From: CAWIDU01 sp963835055
GTDB taxonomy: Bacteria; Patescibacteriota; Saccharimonadia; Saccharimonadales; UBA4665
Length of the DNA: 60,926 bases
Direction of reading: 5' to 3'
Assembly (NCBI GenBank): GCA_963835055.1
Contig: CAWIDU010000002.1
Location: forward strand, 1 to 60,926
Positions 1-9,053 of the stretch are shown here, piece after piece. Every line of letters starts with the position of its first letter. Position 1 is the stretch's first letter. The notes under the pieces were generated by a model, which saw nothing but the letters and a program-made list of their open reading frames with translations, was not told where the DNA came from and did no database searches. The position numbers and the translations under genes are program-made.

Positions 1-944
1 AACTGCATGGTAATCATTGCTTCTTGATTAATAAGTGCGGCCAGGGTGTCCTGGAAAACGGCATGTTTGCGTAATTCATCGAGATTATTATGCAGTCTGA
101 AAGCAGGCAGTGTTATCGACAGAGCATTGATTGGCGTCCGCACATAAGTCCAAGCCAAGAGCGCTTTTTTGTCCAGGCCGGCGTAAAGTCGTGGTAGATG
201 TTTTCGAGCCTCTTCAATAGTAACTTTATTAATTTCACCCGGCATATAGGTGTCTTGTTGCCTTGAGCGTTTGATGCGCTCAATGTGACCTTCTAAATCC
301 TCTTGTAACATCGGTCGGGCGTATGCTCTCTTTGACGAAATGCCTGGGATGCCATTGAAATAGGCGTCTTTGATCGTATCTTTCTCTAGAGCGACCATCA
401 TACCCAGCCCAAAGCGCCCGCCCGTAGTATCACCGCTAACATGCTGGGGATTACCAAATTCTCTGACGACAGTGCGCGCCAGGGGCTGTAGCCTACGAAG
501 CGACTCGAAATGAGCGTCTTCCTCAAGTGAACCTCGCGTCATCCTTCCCGTCGCGGCAAGATGATATCTGGCAAATAAGTTAAAACTGCTGGAGCCGCCA
601 TTGCCGGGATATGACTGGTAAACATAGCAAGTATTTGGATTGGCAACAGCCGTAGGCGCCAGCTCAATGACATTGCCGATATTATTAGTTGCACCGGAAG
701 CATTGGTAGGTGTGACTAGCACTAAATTGTTATCGATGGCGTCTAAATTCATGGCAAACATCTCGCTCCGATATCGAGAGGCAGCATCCTTTACAATCCT
801 AAAGGTGTAATTTGCTTCATCGAGCTTTGTTAAATAGGCCTCATGAGTGACCGGAGGCAACGTAATAGATTGCGCTTCAGTTGACCCCGGCACATAAAGC
901 CCCGTATCGTTTTGGGTAAAGCGGATTCTTTCAAGTTCGGGCAT
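1..944 (-). CDS. Hypothetical protein, 3' end cut by window edge
   Basis: An open frame starts with ATG at 944 and runs leftward without a stop to base 1, giving at least 314 residues. I do not recognise the family with certainty. The stretch around YQSYPGNGGSS followed by VSGDTTGGRFGLG is faintly like the oxyanion region and nucleophile elbow of alpha/beta hydrolases, with T in place of S, but this is weak. There is no signal peptide and no obvious membrane segment. It is divergent from rarA, with 68 bases between the two starts. An AT-rich stretch with a TATAAT-like box lies just upstream of the ATG. Confidence 0.6.
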   Translation of the reverse strand, partial: MPELERIRFTQNDTGLYVPGSTEAQSITLPPVTHEAYLTKLDEANYTFRIVKDAASRYRSEMFAMNLDAIDNNLVLVTPTNASGATNNIGNVIELAPTAVANPNTCYVYQSYPGNGGSSSFNLFARYHLAATGRMTRGSLEEDAHFESLRRLQPLARTVVREFGNPQHVSGDTTGGRFGLGMMVALEKDTIKDAYFNGIPGISSKRAYARPMLQEDLEGHIERIKRSRQQDTYMPGEINKVTIEEARKHLPRLYAGLDKKALLAWTYVRTPINALSITLPAFRLHNNLDELRKHAVFQDTLAALINQEAMITMQ

Positions 945-1012
945 GTTTATATTATACCAACTTAAATCAAGTTTGTCGAAAATTTTTCCTCTGCTAATGA
1001 TACAATTAAGTT

Positions 1013-2197
1013 ATGGACGTGAGACCTTTGGCGGACCGGCTCAGACCGGAAAAACTGGCTGATATTGTCGGCCAGGCACACCTTGTGGGCAGCGGCAAAA
1101 TTATCAGCGAAATCATCGAGCAGAAGCAGCCGACTAGTCTTATCTTGTGGGGGCCGCCGGGCAGCGGCAAGACAACGCTGGCGCGGATAATTGCTAAGGA
1201 AACCGACGCCGAGTTCGTCGAATTATCAGCCGTGACCTCTGGCAAAGCCGACGTCGTGAAAGTCATCGAGCGGGCCGAGCAAAACCAGCGACTGGGCCAG
1301 CAAACGATTCTGTTCGTCGACGAAATCCATCGGTTTAATAAGGCGCAGCAGGACGCTTTCCTGCCCCACGTCGAGCACGGCACCATCGTGCTGATCGGTG
1401 CTACGACCGAGAACCCTAGCTTCGAAGTCATTAATCCGCTGCTCAGCCGCTCCCGAGTCTTGGTATTGGAACCACTGACCAAGGACGAAATTATTAAGAT
1501 TATTAAGCACGCCGCCAAGTCTGAGAAATTGTCCGCCAAACGCTTACCCGCCAAAAGCATCGACTTGTTGGCGGAACTATCCGGCGGTGACGCCCGGGTG
1601 GGGCTAGGAAATCTGGAATTGGCGGTGCAGTTGTCAGAGGGCAAAACCATCACCCAAGCCTTGGTCGAAACCGCCGCTCAATCGAAAGTCCCCGGTTACG
1701 ACAAGAAAGGCGAGAACCACTACAACGTCATCAGCGCTTTCATTAAGAGCATGCGCGGCAGCCAGCCAACGGCGGCATTGTATTATATGGCGCGCATGCT
1801 GCAAGCCGGTGAAGATCCGAAGTTTATTGCGCGGCGAATGGTTATTTTCGCCTCCGAAGACATTGGCATGGCCGCGCCAGCCGCCTTAAATCTGGCCGTC
1901 TCGACTTTCTTAGCCGTCGAAAGGATTGGTATGCCGGAAGCCCAATATAATTTGTTCCAGTGCGCTACGGTGTTGGCCAAGGCTCCCAAGTCGCGCCAAG
2001 TAGCTGATGCCATGAGCCAGGCGTTGGGCGCCGCCCGCGATTTCCCTGACCTGCCGGTGCCACTGCAACTGCGTAACGCGCCGACCAAACTAATGAAAGA
2101 TCTAGGCTATAACCAGGGTTATAAGTGGCAGGCTGACTTCAAGCATCCCGACGGCTTCCTGCCGCCAGAGTTGAAGGATTTCGACCTAAACCTCTAG
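1013..2197 (+). CDS. rarA: Replication-associated recombination protein A (AAA+ ATPase)
   Basis: This 394-residue protein has the RarA/MgsA layout: a clamp-loader-like AAA+ ATPase core followed by a C-terminal oligomerisation domain. Walker A is GPPGSGKTT (about residues 47-55), Walker B is FVDEIHRFNK (about 102-111), and a sensor-1-like GATTENPSF follows. The N-terminal RPLADRLRPEKLADIVGQ is typical. RarA acts at stalled replication forks together with SSB and the clamp loader. A TACAAT box at 1001-1006 ends six bases before the ATG and no Shine-Dalgarno is visible, so the mRNA is probably leaderless. Length is close to the usual 400-450 residues. Confidence 0.95.
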   Translation: MDVRPLADRLRPEKLADIVGQAHLVGSGKIISEIIEQKQPTSLILWGPPGSGKTTLARIIAKETDAEFVELSAVTSGKADVVKVIERAEQNQRLGQQTILFVDEIHRFNKAQQDAFLPHVEHGTIVLIGATTENPSFEVINPLLSRSRVLVLEPLTKDEIIKIIKHAAKSEKLSAKRLPAKSIDLLAELSGGDARVGLGNLELAVQLSEGKTITQALVETAAQSKVPGYDKKGENHYNVISAFIKSMRGSQPTAALYYMARMLQAGEDPKFIARRMVIFASEDIGMAAPAALNLAVSTFLAVERIGMPEAQYNLFQCATVLAKAPKSRQVADAMSQALGAARDFPDLPVPLQLRNAPTKLMKDLGYNQGYKWQADFKHPDGFLPPELKDFDLNL

Positions 2198-2214
2198 TGT
2201 TATACTAGGGATAA

Positions 2215-3129
2215 ATGGCTGCTGCGGAACTAATTATCAAGACGGTGGGTTTAACCAAGCGTTATGGTTCGTTCGCTGCCTTAGACAATCTCGACCTCGA
2301 GGTCCGTAAAGGTGAAGTACTCGGTTACCTTGGCCCGAACGGCGCCGGGAAGACCACGACCATACGCCTACTACTCGGGCTAATCAAGCCGACTAGTGGC
2401 ACAGCGACGATTTTCGGTCTGGATAGCCAGAAAGATAAAGTCGCTATTCACAAGCGGCTGGCTTATGTACCGGGTGAGGCTACGCTTTGGCCGACGCTGA
2501 CCGGTGCCGAAACGCTCCACTTATTGGGTAAATTACACGGCCATATCGATGACAAGTATTTAAAAGAATTATTGGAACGCTTTCAATTCGAACCAGACAA
2601 GAAGGTCAGAACTTATTCCAAGGGCAATCATCAGAAAATTAACCTGATCGCCGCCCTGGCAACACGTGCCGAGCTGTTGATCCTCGATGAACCGACGGCC
2701 GGCCTGGACCCCATCATGGAGCAAGCCTTCAAGCTCAGCATCGACGAAGCCAAAGCTAATGGCCAGACAATTTTCCTGTCGTCACACGTCCTGGAAGAAG
2801 TAGAATCTTTGTGTGACCGCGTCGCAATCCTACGAGCCGGGCAATTAATTGAATTGGGTTCGCTGGCCGACATGCGTCACCTTTCAGCATTGACGATTGA
2901 GGCGACCTTTACCACCAATCCACCAGATATCAAAGGCCTCAAAGGCGTGCACGACGTATCGGTAGTTGGGCACCAACTAACCTGTCAGGTGCGCGGCCCG
3001 ATCGATGAGGTCCTAAAAGCCCTGGCTGACGCCAAGCCGAAGACCTTGCTCAGCCGCGAACCATCACTCGAAGAATTATTCTTATCCCTCTATGGCAAAG
3101 AAAAATCCAAACAGCCAACCAAGAGATGA
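2215..3129 (+). CDS. ABC exporter ATP-binding protein
   Basis: A 304-residue ABC ATPase of the ABC-2 export type. Walker A is GPNGAGKTTT, Walker B is LLILDEPTAGLDP, the H-loop is in LSSHVLEEV, and the signature is YSKGNHQK, the SKG form seen in this subfamily instead of LSGGQ. It energises the two-part permease encoded next; the genes overlap by four bases (3126-3129), so translation is coupled. A TATACT box at 2201-2206 precedes the ATG by eight bases, so the transcript is probably leaderless and starts within the 17-base gap after rarA. Substrate is not evident; lipid, peptide or drug export is possible. Confidence 0.92.
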   Translation: MAAAELIIKTVGLTKRYGSFAALDNLDLEVRKGEVLGYLGPNGAGKTTTIRLLLGLIKPTSGTATIFGLDSQKDKVAIHKRLAYVPGEATLWPTLTGAETLHLLGKLHGHIDDKYLKELLERFQFEPDKKVRTYSKGNHQKINLIAALATRAELLILDEPTAGLDPIMEQAFKLSIDEAKANGQTIFLSSHVLEEVESLCDRVAILRAGQLIELGSLADMRHLSALTIEATFTTNPPDIKGLKGVHDVSVVGHQLTCQVRGPIDEVLKALADAKPKTLLSREPSLEELFLSLYGKEKSKQPTKR

Positions 3130-4738
3130 CTAGGCAAAACACTACTATTGCCCGCTTCATCAGCCGGAAGAATTTGCGCACTGCCGTGCTGTGGGCAGTG
3201 GCCCTGGGCATCTACGTCCTATCCAAGACGATTGGGGTGGTCAAAGCCTATCCGACCGCCGCTTCGCGGCAACAATTAGTAGCCAGCCTCGGCAGCAACA
3301 AAGGCCTCGAAGTATTGGTTGGTCCACCGGTTCATCTAGAAACAACGGGCGGCTACATCACCTGGAATTGTCTGTTGATCATGACGCTCATCGGTTCGAT
3401 ATGGGCAATTCTGCAAGTTACTAAGTTACTGCGCGGCGAAGAAGAAAATGGGCGCTGGGAATTATTCTTAAGCAGCCCGACAACCGCCCGTCGGGCCACC
3501 CTTAATGTACTTGGCGGGCTGTTTGCCAATCTGCTTATTTTTTACGTCGTACTAAGCGCCATTGTGATATCCGTTGGCAAATATAAGGGCGTCAATGTGG
3601 CGCCATCGGCAGCCCTGTTTTTCTCTCTGGTGGTGACTAGCGGTATCGCCCTTTTTACCCTAATTGGAGCCTGGACAAGTCAAATCATGCCCAGCCGTGG
3701 TCGGGCCGCCGGCCTAGCCAGCGCCATTTTTGCCGTTGCTTTTCTACTGAGGGGCGTCGGCGACGTTACTAACGCTCATTGGCTGCTGGACGCCAGTCCA
3801 ATTGGCTGGCTGAAAAAACCAGACCGTTAGTCGGCAGTCATGTCGTCTGGTTGTTGCCGGTCTTAGCCTTGGCTCTGGTGTTGCTATCCTCAACGCTCCA
3901 CTTGGCCGAAAGACGCGACATGGGCGAAAGCTTGTTCAGTGAGCGTGGCAGTCATAAACCGCACACTAGTCTATTGAATTCAGTCTTCGGCCTAACCCTC
4001 AGAACCTCTCGCGGCAATCTCTCAAGCTGGCTGTTGGGCATGGGGCTGATGGCCTTTTTCTATGGCGCCCTGACCAAAACAGCCTTGCAGGCCCTAAAGT
4101 CGATAGATACCAATAAGCCACGCATTCAACAGTTTATCCATGAGTCAAACCTGGCCAGTGGCAAAGCCTTCCTGGGCGCCATCTTCATAATCTTGCTGCT
4201 CATCCTGCTGGCATATGCCGCTAACGTTGCCAGCACCATTCGCCACGAGGAATCACGCGGTTACCTCGATAATATTTTGGTCAGGCCGGTCACGCGTTGG
4301 CGATGGCTGACTAATCGCATTACTTTTGGGATAGCCGCCATTATTCTGGGCTCCCTGGTGATTGGCACTACCATGTGGCTGGGCGTCGCGCCGCTACATC
4401 TGGGTGTCAGCTACGGCTCTTTATTAGAAGCCGGCATCAACATTGCCTCAGCGGGCATTTTTTGTTTCGGTTGTGGCGTCTTAGCTTTTGGTTTCGCTCC
4501 GCGCCTGACGGCCATCGTGGCCTACGGGGTTTTGGTTTGGTCATTCTTGATTGATACGCTGGGCACCGGCCTGAATCTAAATCATTGGATACTGGATACT
4601 TCGCTGCTTCATCAATTAGCCTTAGTGCCGGCTGTTAACCCTGACTGGCGCGTTATCGTCACCTTGGCAGGCTTGGGCTTATTGCTGGCCATCATCGGTG
4701 GTTACCGCTTCAACCGGCGCGACTTGGCTAACGAGTAA
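3126..4738 (+). CDS. ABC-2 exporter permease, interrupted by a frameshift
   Basis: Two overlapping frames (3126-3830 and about 3779-4738) together encode one hydrophobic permease of about 537 residues with roughly a dozen membrane segments. The first frame stops at 3828-3830, just after a run of six A at 3813-3818. Adding one A to that run restores an uninterrupted frame (WLKKTRPLVGSHVVW). The run is preceded by G, so it is not a perfect A AAA AAA slippery heptamer. A one-base deletion, real or from sequencing, is the simplest reading; slippage cannot be excluded. It partners the ATPase directly upstream. Confidence 0.85.
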
Positions 4739-4774
4739 TCAAGTTATCATCTGGTAAAACTGGTCGAATTTTAG

Positions 4775-4780
4775 TATAAT
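4775..4780 (+). promoter_or_regulatory. -10 box of tRNA-Gln
   Basis: A perfect TATAAT lies 12 bases before the first base of the tRNA. A weaker TGGTCG sits upstream in place of a -35 box. It would also serve the following cfa gene if the two are cotranscribed. Confidence 0.6.
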
Positions 4781-4792
4781 CACCCCCTGTAC

Positions 4793-4863
4793 TGGGGATT
4801 GGCCAAGCGGTAAGGCACTGGGTTCTGGTCCCAGGATCGGGGGTTCGAATCCCTCATCCCCAG
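4793..4863 (+). tRNA. tRNA-Gln (CTG)
   Basis: The cloverleaf folds with acceptor TGGGGAT/ATCCCCA and anticodon stem CTGGG/CCCAG. The loop TTCTGGT gives anticodon CTG, and the T-arm loop is TTCGAAT. CCA is encoded at 4864-4866. The cfa start codon follows 16 bases after the CCA, so the two are probably one transcript. Confidence 0.93.
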
Positions 4864-4882
4864 CCAAGCATAGGTATTGATC

Positions 4883-6010
4883 ATGAAATCCTCCTCACCT
4901 CAAAAATTCGTAACTGATTTGCTGCTTTCGGCCGATATCAGGATCGACGGCAGTCGCCATGGCGACATACAGGTACATAACGAAAAGTTTTATAGACGAG
5001 TCGCTGCCGGCGGTTCACTGGCCCTTGGTGAAGCCTACATGGATGGTTGGTGGGACTGTGATGACCTGGGAGAATTCACCCGAAAAATCGTAAAAGGCCG
5101 CTTGAAGGTGCCGTTGGACCTGCATGCTGCGAAAATTTATTTAATGTCTGTAATCGGTAATTTGCAGACTCCTCAGGGCAGCAAACGGGTAGCTGACGTT
5201 CATTACGAATTACCGAGTAAAATGTACGCCCTGTTCCTCGGGCCCTCCAACCAATACACCAGCTTCTACTATGCTCATACCGACAATGACGTTCAAGCCG
5301 AGGAAGCACGTTTAGAACTAATTTGTCGTAAGCTAAAATTAAACAAAAATGACCGGGTCTTGGATATCGGTTGTGGTTGGGGCGGTTTTGCCAAGTATGC
5401 GGCCCAGAAATACGGTTGTCACGTTACGGGTGTCAGTATTGCCAGAGAACAGATTAAATTTGCTCGTCAATATGCAAAAGGGTTGTCAGTGCAGTTTAAA
5501 ATCCAGGATTACCGGCAGCTTAAAGGTTCGTACGATAAGATTTTTTCTGGCGGCATGCTGGAGCATGTTGGCTATAAGAATTATCCAACCTACATGAAGA
5601 AGATTGCCGAACTATTGACTGACGACGGCATTGCCGTCATAGATTGCATTGGTGGGAACGTTCCCGGTAAAGGCCCAAACCCCTGGGTTGGAAAGTACAT
5701 TTTTCCTAACTCGATGGTGCCGTCACCCTCACAAATCAGCTCGGCTTTCGAGAAGCATCTGGTACTAGAGGATTGGCACAATTTTAGGCACGACTACAGT
5801 CGTACGGCTCGTTACTGGAAGAATGAATTTATAAAAAATTGGGGCAAAATACAGGCACTTGACCAGACTCTTTTTAATGAACGTTTTTATCGAATGTGGT
5901 TATATTATCTTTCACTATTTGAAGGCGCCTTCGAAGCGTCTCACATCCAACAATGGCAATTAGTATTTGTTAAGCCGAGTAATAACGCTTCATATACCTC
6001 GGAAAGGTAA
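4883..6010 (+). CDS. cfa: Cyclopropane-fatty-acyl-phospholipid synthase family methyltransferase
   Basis: A 375-residue SAM-dependent methyltransferase of the CFA/mycolic acid synthase family. It methylates double bonds in membrane lipid acyl chains. The SAM-binding motif VLDIGCGWGGFAKYA lies near residue 160, followed by the family signature GGMLEHVGYKNY and a C-terminal YSRTARYW block. I chose the ATG at 4883 rather than the TTG two codons upstream. The gene follows tRNA-Gln by 16 bases with no clear ribosome site. Length matches the family. Confidence 0.92.
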   Translation: MKSSSPQKFVTDLLLSADIRIDGSRHGDIQVHNEKFYRRVAAGGSLALGEAYMDGWWDCDDLGEFTRKIVKGRLKVPLDLHAAKIYLMSVIGNLQTPQGSKRVADVHYELPSKMYALFLGPSNQYTSFYYAHTDNDVQAEEARLELICRKLKLNKNDRVLDIGCGWGGFAKYAAQKYGCHVTGVSIAREQIKFARQYAKGLSVQFKIQDYRQLKGSYDKIFSGGMLEHVGYKNYPTYMKKIAELLTDDGIAVIDCIGGNVPGKGPNPWVGKYIFPNSMVPSPSQISSAFEKHLVLEDWHNFRHDYSRTARYWKNEFIKNWGKIQALDQTLFNERFYRMWLYYLSLFEGAFEASHIQQWQLVFVKPSNNASYTSER

Positions 6011-6125
6011 GCATAGTTTTAACTTGCAGTGGCTATAACAGATTCACATCTATGGTTCTAACCTCGTAACAGATACTCAGCCAAGAACATGAAGTTGAAG
6101 ACAAAGCAACAAAGTAGCGAGGTTG

Positions 6126-6722
6126 CTACACTTTTTTATATTTGATGTGGGTCACCAGCTTTGTAGTACGACACTCTATCGGCTCCATTCCAAGATCGGT
6201 AACATTCTCAAACAGTTTGGGGCCTTTGCCGATAGTGACCGGCACAATATGTAACCAAAACTCATCAATTAGTCCGGCTGCCAGATACTGATTCACAGTA
6301 TCGGCTCCACCAGCTATCAAAACCGGCTTATCGCCGGCAGCTTCTTTAGCCTGCTCGAGGGCCACCTCTATGCCGTCTGTCACAAAATTAAAGGTTGTGC
6401 CGCCTTTCATTACCACTTGTTCATGAGGCCTGTGCGTCAATACAAATACCGGAGCATGATAGGGCGGCTCTTCTCCCCACCAACCTTTCCAGCTTTTGTC
6501 ATATTCGGCGCCCGCCGGGCCATACATATTTCGGCCCATAATATTGGCTCCGGCTACAGAGCGTAAGTATGCTCTCTCTTCTTTGTTATTTTCAGGCTCG
6601 TCAAACTGCCAGCGATGTAATAAAAGCGGGGAGACATCCCCGAACGGTTTTTCTTCGGTCATATTGGAACCAGCCACATAGCCATCAATGGACATCGTGA
6701 TGCCGCATATTACTTTGCTCAT
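6126..6722 (-). CDS. Dihydrofolate reductase-like protein (RibD C-terminal domain family)
   Basis: A 198-residue protein starting MSKVICGITMSIDGYVAG, which is typical of the small RibD_C/DHFR-fold reductases often annotated as dihydrofolate reductase family proteins. The NADPH-binding GGADTVNQYL and the IDEFWLHIVPV block are present. The true substrate is unknown. A TAATAT box ends six bases before the ATG on this strand, predicting a leaderless mRNA. A second member of the family is at 32175-32777. Confidence 0.88.
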   Translation of the reverse strand: MSKVICGITMSIDGYVAGSNMTEEKPFGDVSPLLLHRWQFDEPENNKEERAYLRSVAGANIMGRNMYGPAGAEYDKSWKGWWGEEPPYHAPVFVLTHRPHEQVVMKGGTTFNFVTDGIEVALEQAKEAAGDKPVLIAGGADTVNQYLAAGLIDEFWLHIVPVTIGKGPKLFENVTDLGMEPIECRTTKLVTHIKYKKV

Positions 6723-6879
6723 ATGAATATATTATCAGGTCTAGCAAAATGCCTCACTCGTCTCTTTTTAAAGTGTTAGATAAAAATAGGCGAAACGGAT
6801 GAGCGCGAAGCGAAAAGGTTCCTGACCGACCGCTCAGCCAATATTTGACAAATTCTTATTTATGTAATACATTATAGTT

Positions 6880-7230
6880 ATGTTAAATCAAAGCGATCGC
6901 AGTAGGCTTAAAGAGCTAGGCTTAAGGTCAAGAGCTCTGTGGAATACAGCTAGAACTAGTGCTGTTCTAGGCGCTGGTTCAGTACTGGCAGTGATTGCTG
7001 GTGTAAGCGAAGGTGAAGCAGCTAATCGACAAAGGATTAGTCACGCTAGCCATATAGCTGAAACCGCTCTTAGTAATCATCTTGTCGAGTACGGTGCTAT
7101 AGGGGCCGGGGGCTCCATTGCGCTAGGTGTTACGGCTTTGGTTGCCTACATACATACTTCTGAACAGGACTGGGCTAATGCTACACGGGCTCGCGAAGCT
7201 GCTCAATCTAGCAACGGCCTCACTGCTTAG
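6880..7230 (+). CDS. Small hypothetical membrane protein
   Basis: A 116-residue protein of unknown function with two hydrophobic segments: TSAVLGAGSVLAVIAGV near residues 29-45 and YGAIGAGGSIALGVTALVAYI near residues 71-91. A TTGACA at 6845-6850 and a TACATT at 6868-6873, 17 bases apart, put the probable transcription start at or next to the ATG. I see no recognisable domain. Confidence 0.6.
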   Translation: MLNQSDRSRLKELGLRSRALWNTARTSAVLGAGSVLAVIAGVSEGEAANRQRISHASHIAETALSNHLVEYGAIGAGGSIALGVTALVAYIHTSEQDWANATRAREAAQSSNGLTA

Positions 7231-7306
7231 TTATCGAGCAAGTATTAAATTCCGTTTAGCTAGCTTCGTTGCACGTCCCCAGCCAAGCATAAGCAGTATC
7301 AAATTT

Positions 7307-7474
7307 TTATTTACGTCTCAGAAATATTGAATAAAAGATAACAAATACCGACACAATCGTTATATTCGCTATTAGCCGTTCACGGAAGCGGTGTCTGAAG
7401 AAGAGGAAATCCACGGCAACTACAGTGGCTACCATCAGTACAACGTACAATACAAGAACTGCATTTCTTCCCAT
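7307..7474 (-). CDS. Very small membrane protein (55 aa), unknown
   Basis: The minus-strand frame starts with ATG at 7474 and ends with TAA at 7307-7309. The 55 residues hold two hydrophobic segments (VLVLYVVLMVATVVAV and IVSVFVIFYSIF) separated by a basic FRHRFRERL loop. It starts six bases beyond the stop of a second small membrane protein on the same strand (7480-7659), so the two look like a small operon. A longer frame read in the opposite direction here lacks a good start and is probably a shadow. Function unknown. Confidence 0.6.
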   Translation of the reverse strand: MGRNAVLVLYVVLMVATVVAVDFLFFRHRFRERLIANITIVSVFVIFYSIFLRRK

Positions 7475-7479
7475 TTTGG

Positions 7480-7659
7480 CTACTTGAAAACCTTACGCGC
7501 AAGACTCGCAAATAGTAGACCAAGTAACCAACCGCAAGCGAAAATAAGAACATTATGGAATCTGCTGCTACTGATAAGGCTCCGTACTATCAGCAATACT
7601 ATTGCCCAGGCTACAAAAACACCGACAACGTATATCCAATATGGGTATTTTTTGATCAT
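7480..7659 (-). CDS. Very small membrane protein (59 aa), unknown
   Basis: ATG at 7659 begins a 59-residue frame ending in TAG at 7480-7482. It has two membrane-spanning stretches, YWIYVVGVFVAWAIVLLIV and VLIFACGWLLGLLFASL, with a basic C-terminus (ARKVFK). The 55-residue gene at 7307-7474 follows directly downstream. It is divergent from the GntR gene, whose promoter region lies within 100 bases, so both may answer to the same regulator. The residue pattern supports a real gene, but no family is recognised. Confidence 0.65.
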   Translation of the reverse strand: MIKKYPYWIYVVGVFVAWAIVLLIVRSLISSSRFHNVLIFACGWLLGLLFASLARKVFK

Positions 7660-7694
7660 GTCTACAATTATAGTTCATGGGGAATGTTTTGTAT

Positions 7695-7744
7695 TTGACA
7701 TTGTTAAAACCAGGCTTATAATTTCACTAGGAACCTAGTATAAT
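7695..7744 (+). promoter_or_regulatory. Tandem promoters of the GntR-ABC operon
   Basis: P1 is TTGACA (7695-7700), a 16-base spacer and TATAAT (7717-7722). A second TATAAT at 7739-7744 ends six bases before the ATG at 7751, which predicts a leaderless GntR transcript from P2. Confidence 0.7.
7726..7739 (+). promoter_or_regulatory. Putative operator of the GntR/YtrA-type repressor
   Basis: ACTAGGAACCTAGT is a perfect inverted repeat (six-base arms, AA spacer). It sits after the P1 -10 box and touches the P2 -10 box. A dimeric GntR protein encoded 12 bases downstream could block both promoters by binding here. The placement is seen directly; binding is inferred. Confidence 0.6.
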
Positions 7745-7750
7745 GGCACT

Positions 7751-8143
7751 ATGATTACGTTCCGTCTCAGCACTCATTCAGGAGTACCGCCGTACCTTCA
7801 AATCGTGCAGCAAGTCAAACAGGCCTTGCGCATGGGGATATTGCAGGAGGGCGACCAGCTCCCCACCGTAAAAGAAGTGGTCTCCATGGTTGCCATTAAC
7901 CCTAATACGGTTTTCAAAGCCTACCGTGAGCTAGAGATGCTGGGACTTGTTGAAGGAAGAACTGGCAGCGGTACATTCATATCAGGCAGGCCCGTTGGCC
8001 CGCCACCAAAAGTTCAAAATGCTTTGGCGGAAGACTTGAAAATATGGATAGACAAGGCAAGGTTGGCCAGACTTGACGAAGAATCAATCGAAGCGCTAAT
8101 AAGCTCAACGCTACATAACACTAGGAGGGGGAACGATGAATAA
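7751..8143 (+). CDS. GntR-family transcriptional regulator (YtrA type)
   Basis: A 130-residue protein with an N-terminal winged helix (PPYLQIVQQVKQAL, then LPTVKEVVSMVAINPNTVFKAYREL) and only a short C-terminal dimerisation tail. This is typical of the YtrA subgroup that controls neighbouring ABC exporters. It is the first gene of a three-gene operon with an ATPase and a permease, overlapping the ATPase gene by eight bases. A perfect inverted repeat just upstream suggests autoregulation. Confidence 0.9.
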   Translation: MITFRLSTHSGVPPYLQIVQQVKQALRMGILQEGDQLPTVKEVVSMVAINPNTVFKAYRELEMLGLVEGRTGSGTFISGRPVGPPPKVQNALAEDLKIWIDKARLARLDEESIEALISSTLHNTRRGNDE

Positions 8144-9053
8144 AAAAACATTAAGTAGAAACGCCATCGAGACTAAGGGTCTCGGGAAACGCTATAGGTC
8201 GTTCTGGGCACTCAAGGACTGCAGTATCAATGTACCAAAAGGCAGCGTATCAGCCCTCGTCGGACCAAATGGTGCTGGTAAAACTACCTTATTAAAGTTA
8301 CTTGTCAGTTTGAGCAAGCCAAGCGAAGGCAGTGCTATTGTACTAGGACTATCCCCTTCCCAAGATTCATCGTACATCTCTGAAATTGGTTACCTAGCCC
8401 AAGAAATCCCTATGTACGGTCACTTAAACGCCGATGATCACATTAAGTTAGGCGCACATCTCAATGCTAGCTGGGATAGTGAACTAGCTACAAAACGGCT
8501 TAGCGAGCTATCCATCCCCCTCGATCGACCGGTAAGCAAATTATCTGGTGGGCAGCGGGCACAAGTCGCTCTGGGTCTAGCCCTAGCCAAGAAACCGAAC
8601 TTACTGCTGCTTGATGAGCCTGTAGCAGCCCTAGACCCCTTAGCCAGAGTGGATTTCTTGAAATCCTTGGCTCAGGCCGTGACTGATGCAAACGGTGAAT
8701 TGACCGTTGTTATGTCTTCACACTTGCTCGCCGATCTAGAACGAGTTTGCGACCACATTATTATTCTCGCTTCTGGCGAGACACAGCTTTGTGATGATAT
8801 AGAGCTGGTTCTCAAGTCTCATAAACTTTTAATTGGTAAACGACAAGAAGAGACTAGTAGCGATAACTACACCGTAATCCAGCAAACGCATAGCGCTAAA
8901 GAAACGACGCTGTTAGTGCGGCTCAATAATCCAAAATTCCATGACTCACACTGGCACATGAGAGACGTCGACATTGAGGAAGTCGTCCTAGCCTACATGG
9001 GACAAAGGCGAAGTCAAGCAGATGAGTTGGCCGTGAAAGGAGGTTCAAGGTGA
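8136..9053 (+). CDS. ABC transporter ATP-binding protein (YtrB-like)
   Basis: A 305-residue ABC ATPase. Walker A is GPNGAGKTT, the signature is LSGGQRAQVALGLAL, Walker B is LLLLDEPVAALDP, and the H-loop is in SSHLLADLERV. It overlaps the regulator gene by eight bases and the permease gene by four, so the three are translationally coupled. GGGGGAACG precedes its ATG. By analogy to YtrA-controlled transporters it may respond to envelope stress or antimicrobial peptides; that is inference. Confidence 0.92.
   Translation: MNKKTLSRNAIETKGLGKRYRSFWALKDCSINVPKGSVSALVGPNGAGKTTLLKLLVSLSKPSEGSAIVLGLSPSQDSSYISEIGYLAQEIPMYGHLNADDHIKLGAHLNASWDSELATKRLSELSIPLDRPVSKLSGGQRAQVALGLALAKKPNLLLLDEPVAALDPLARVDFLKSLAQAVTDANGELTVVMSSHLLADLERVCDHIIILASGETQLCDDIELVLKSHKLLIGKRQEETSSDNYTVIQQTHSAKETTLLVRLNNPKFHDSHWHMRDVDIEEVVLAYMGQRRSQADELAVKGGSR

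Noticed and set aside
7391..7738. Rightward 115-residue frame
   Set aside because: Weak GTG start, no pattern of a real protein, overlaps two better minus-strand membrane proteins and the operon promoters.
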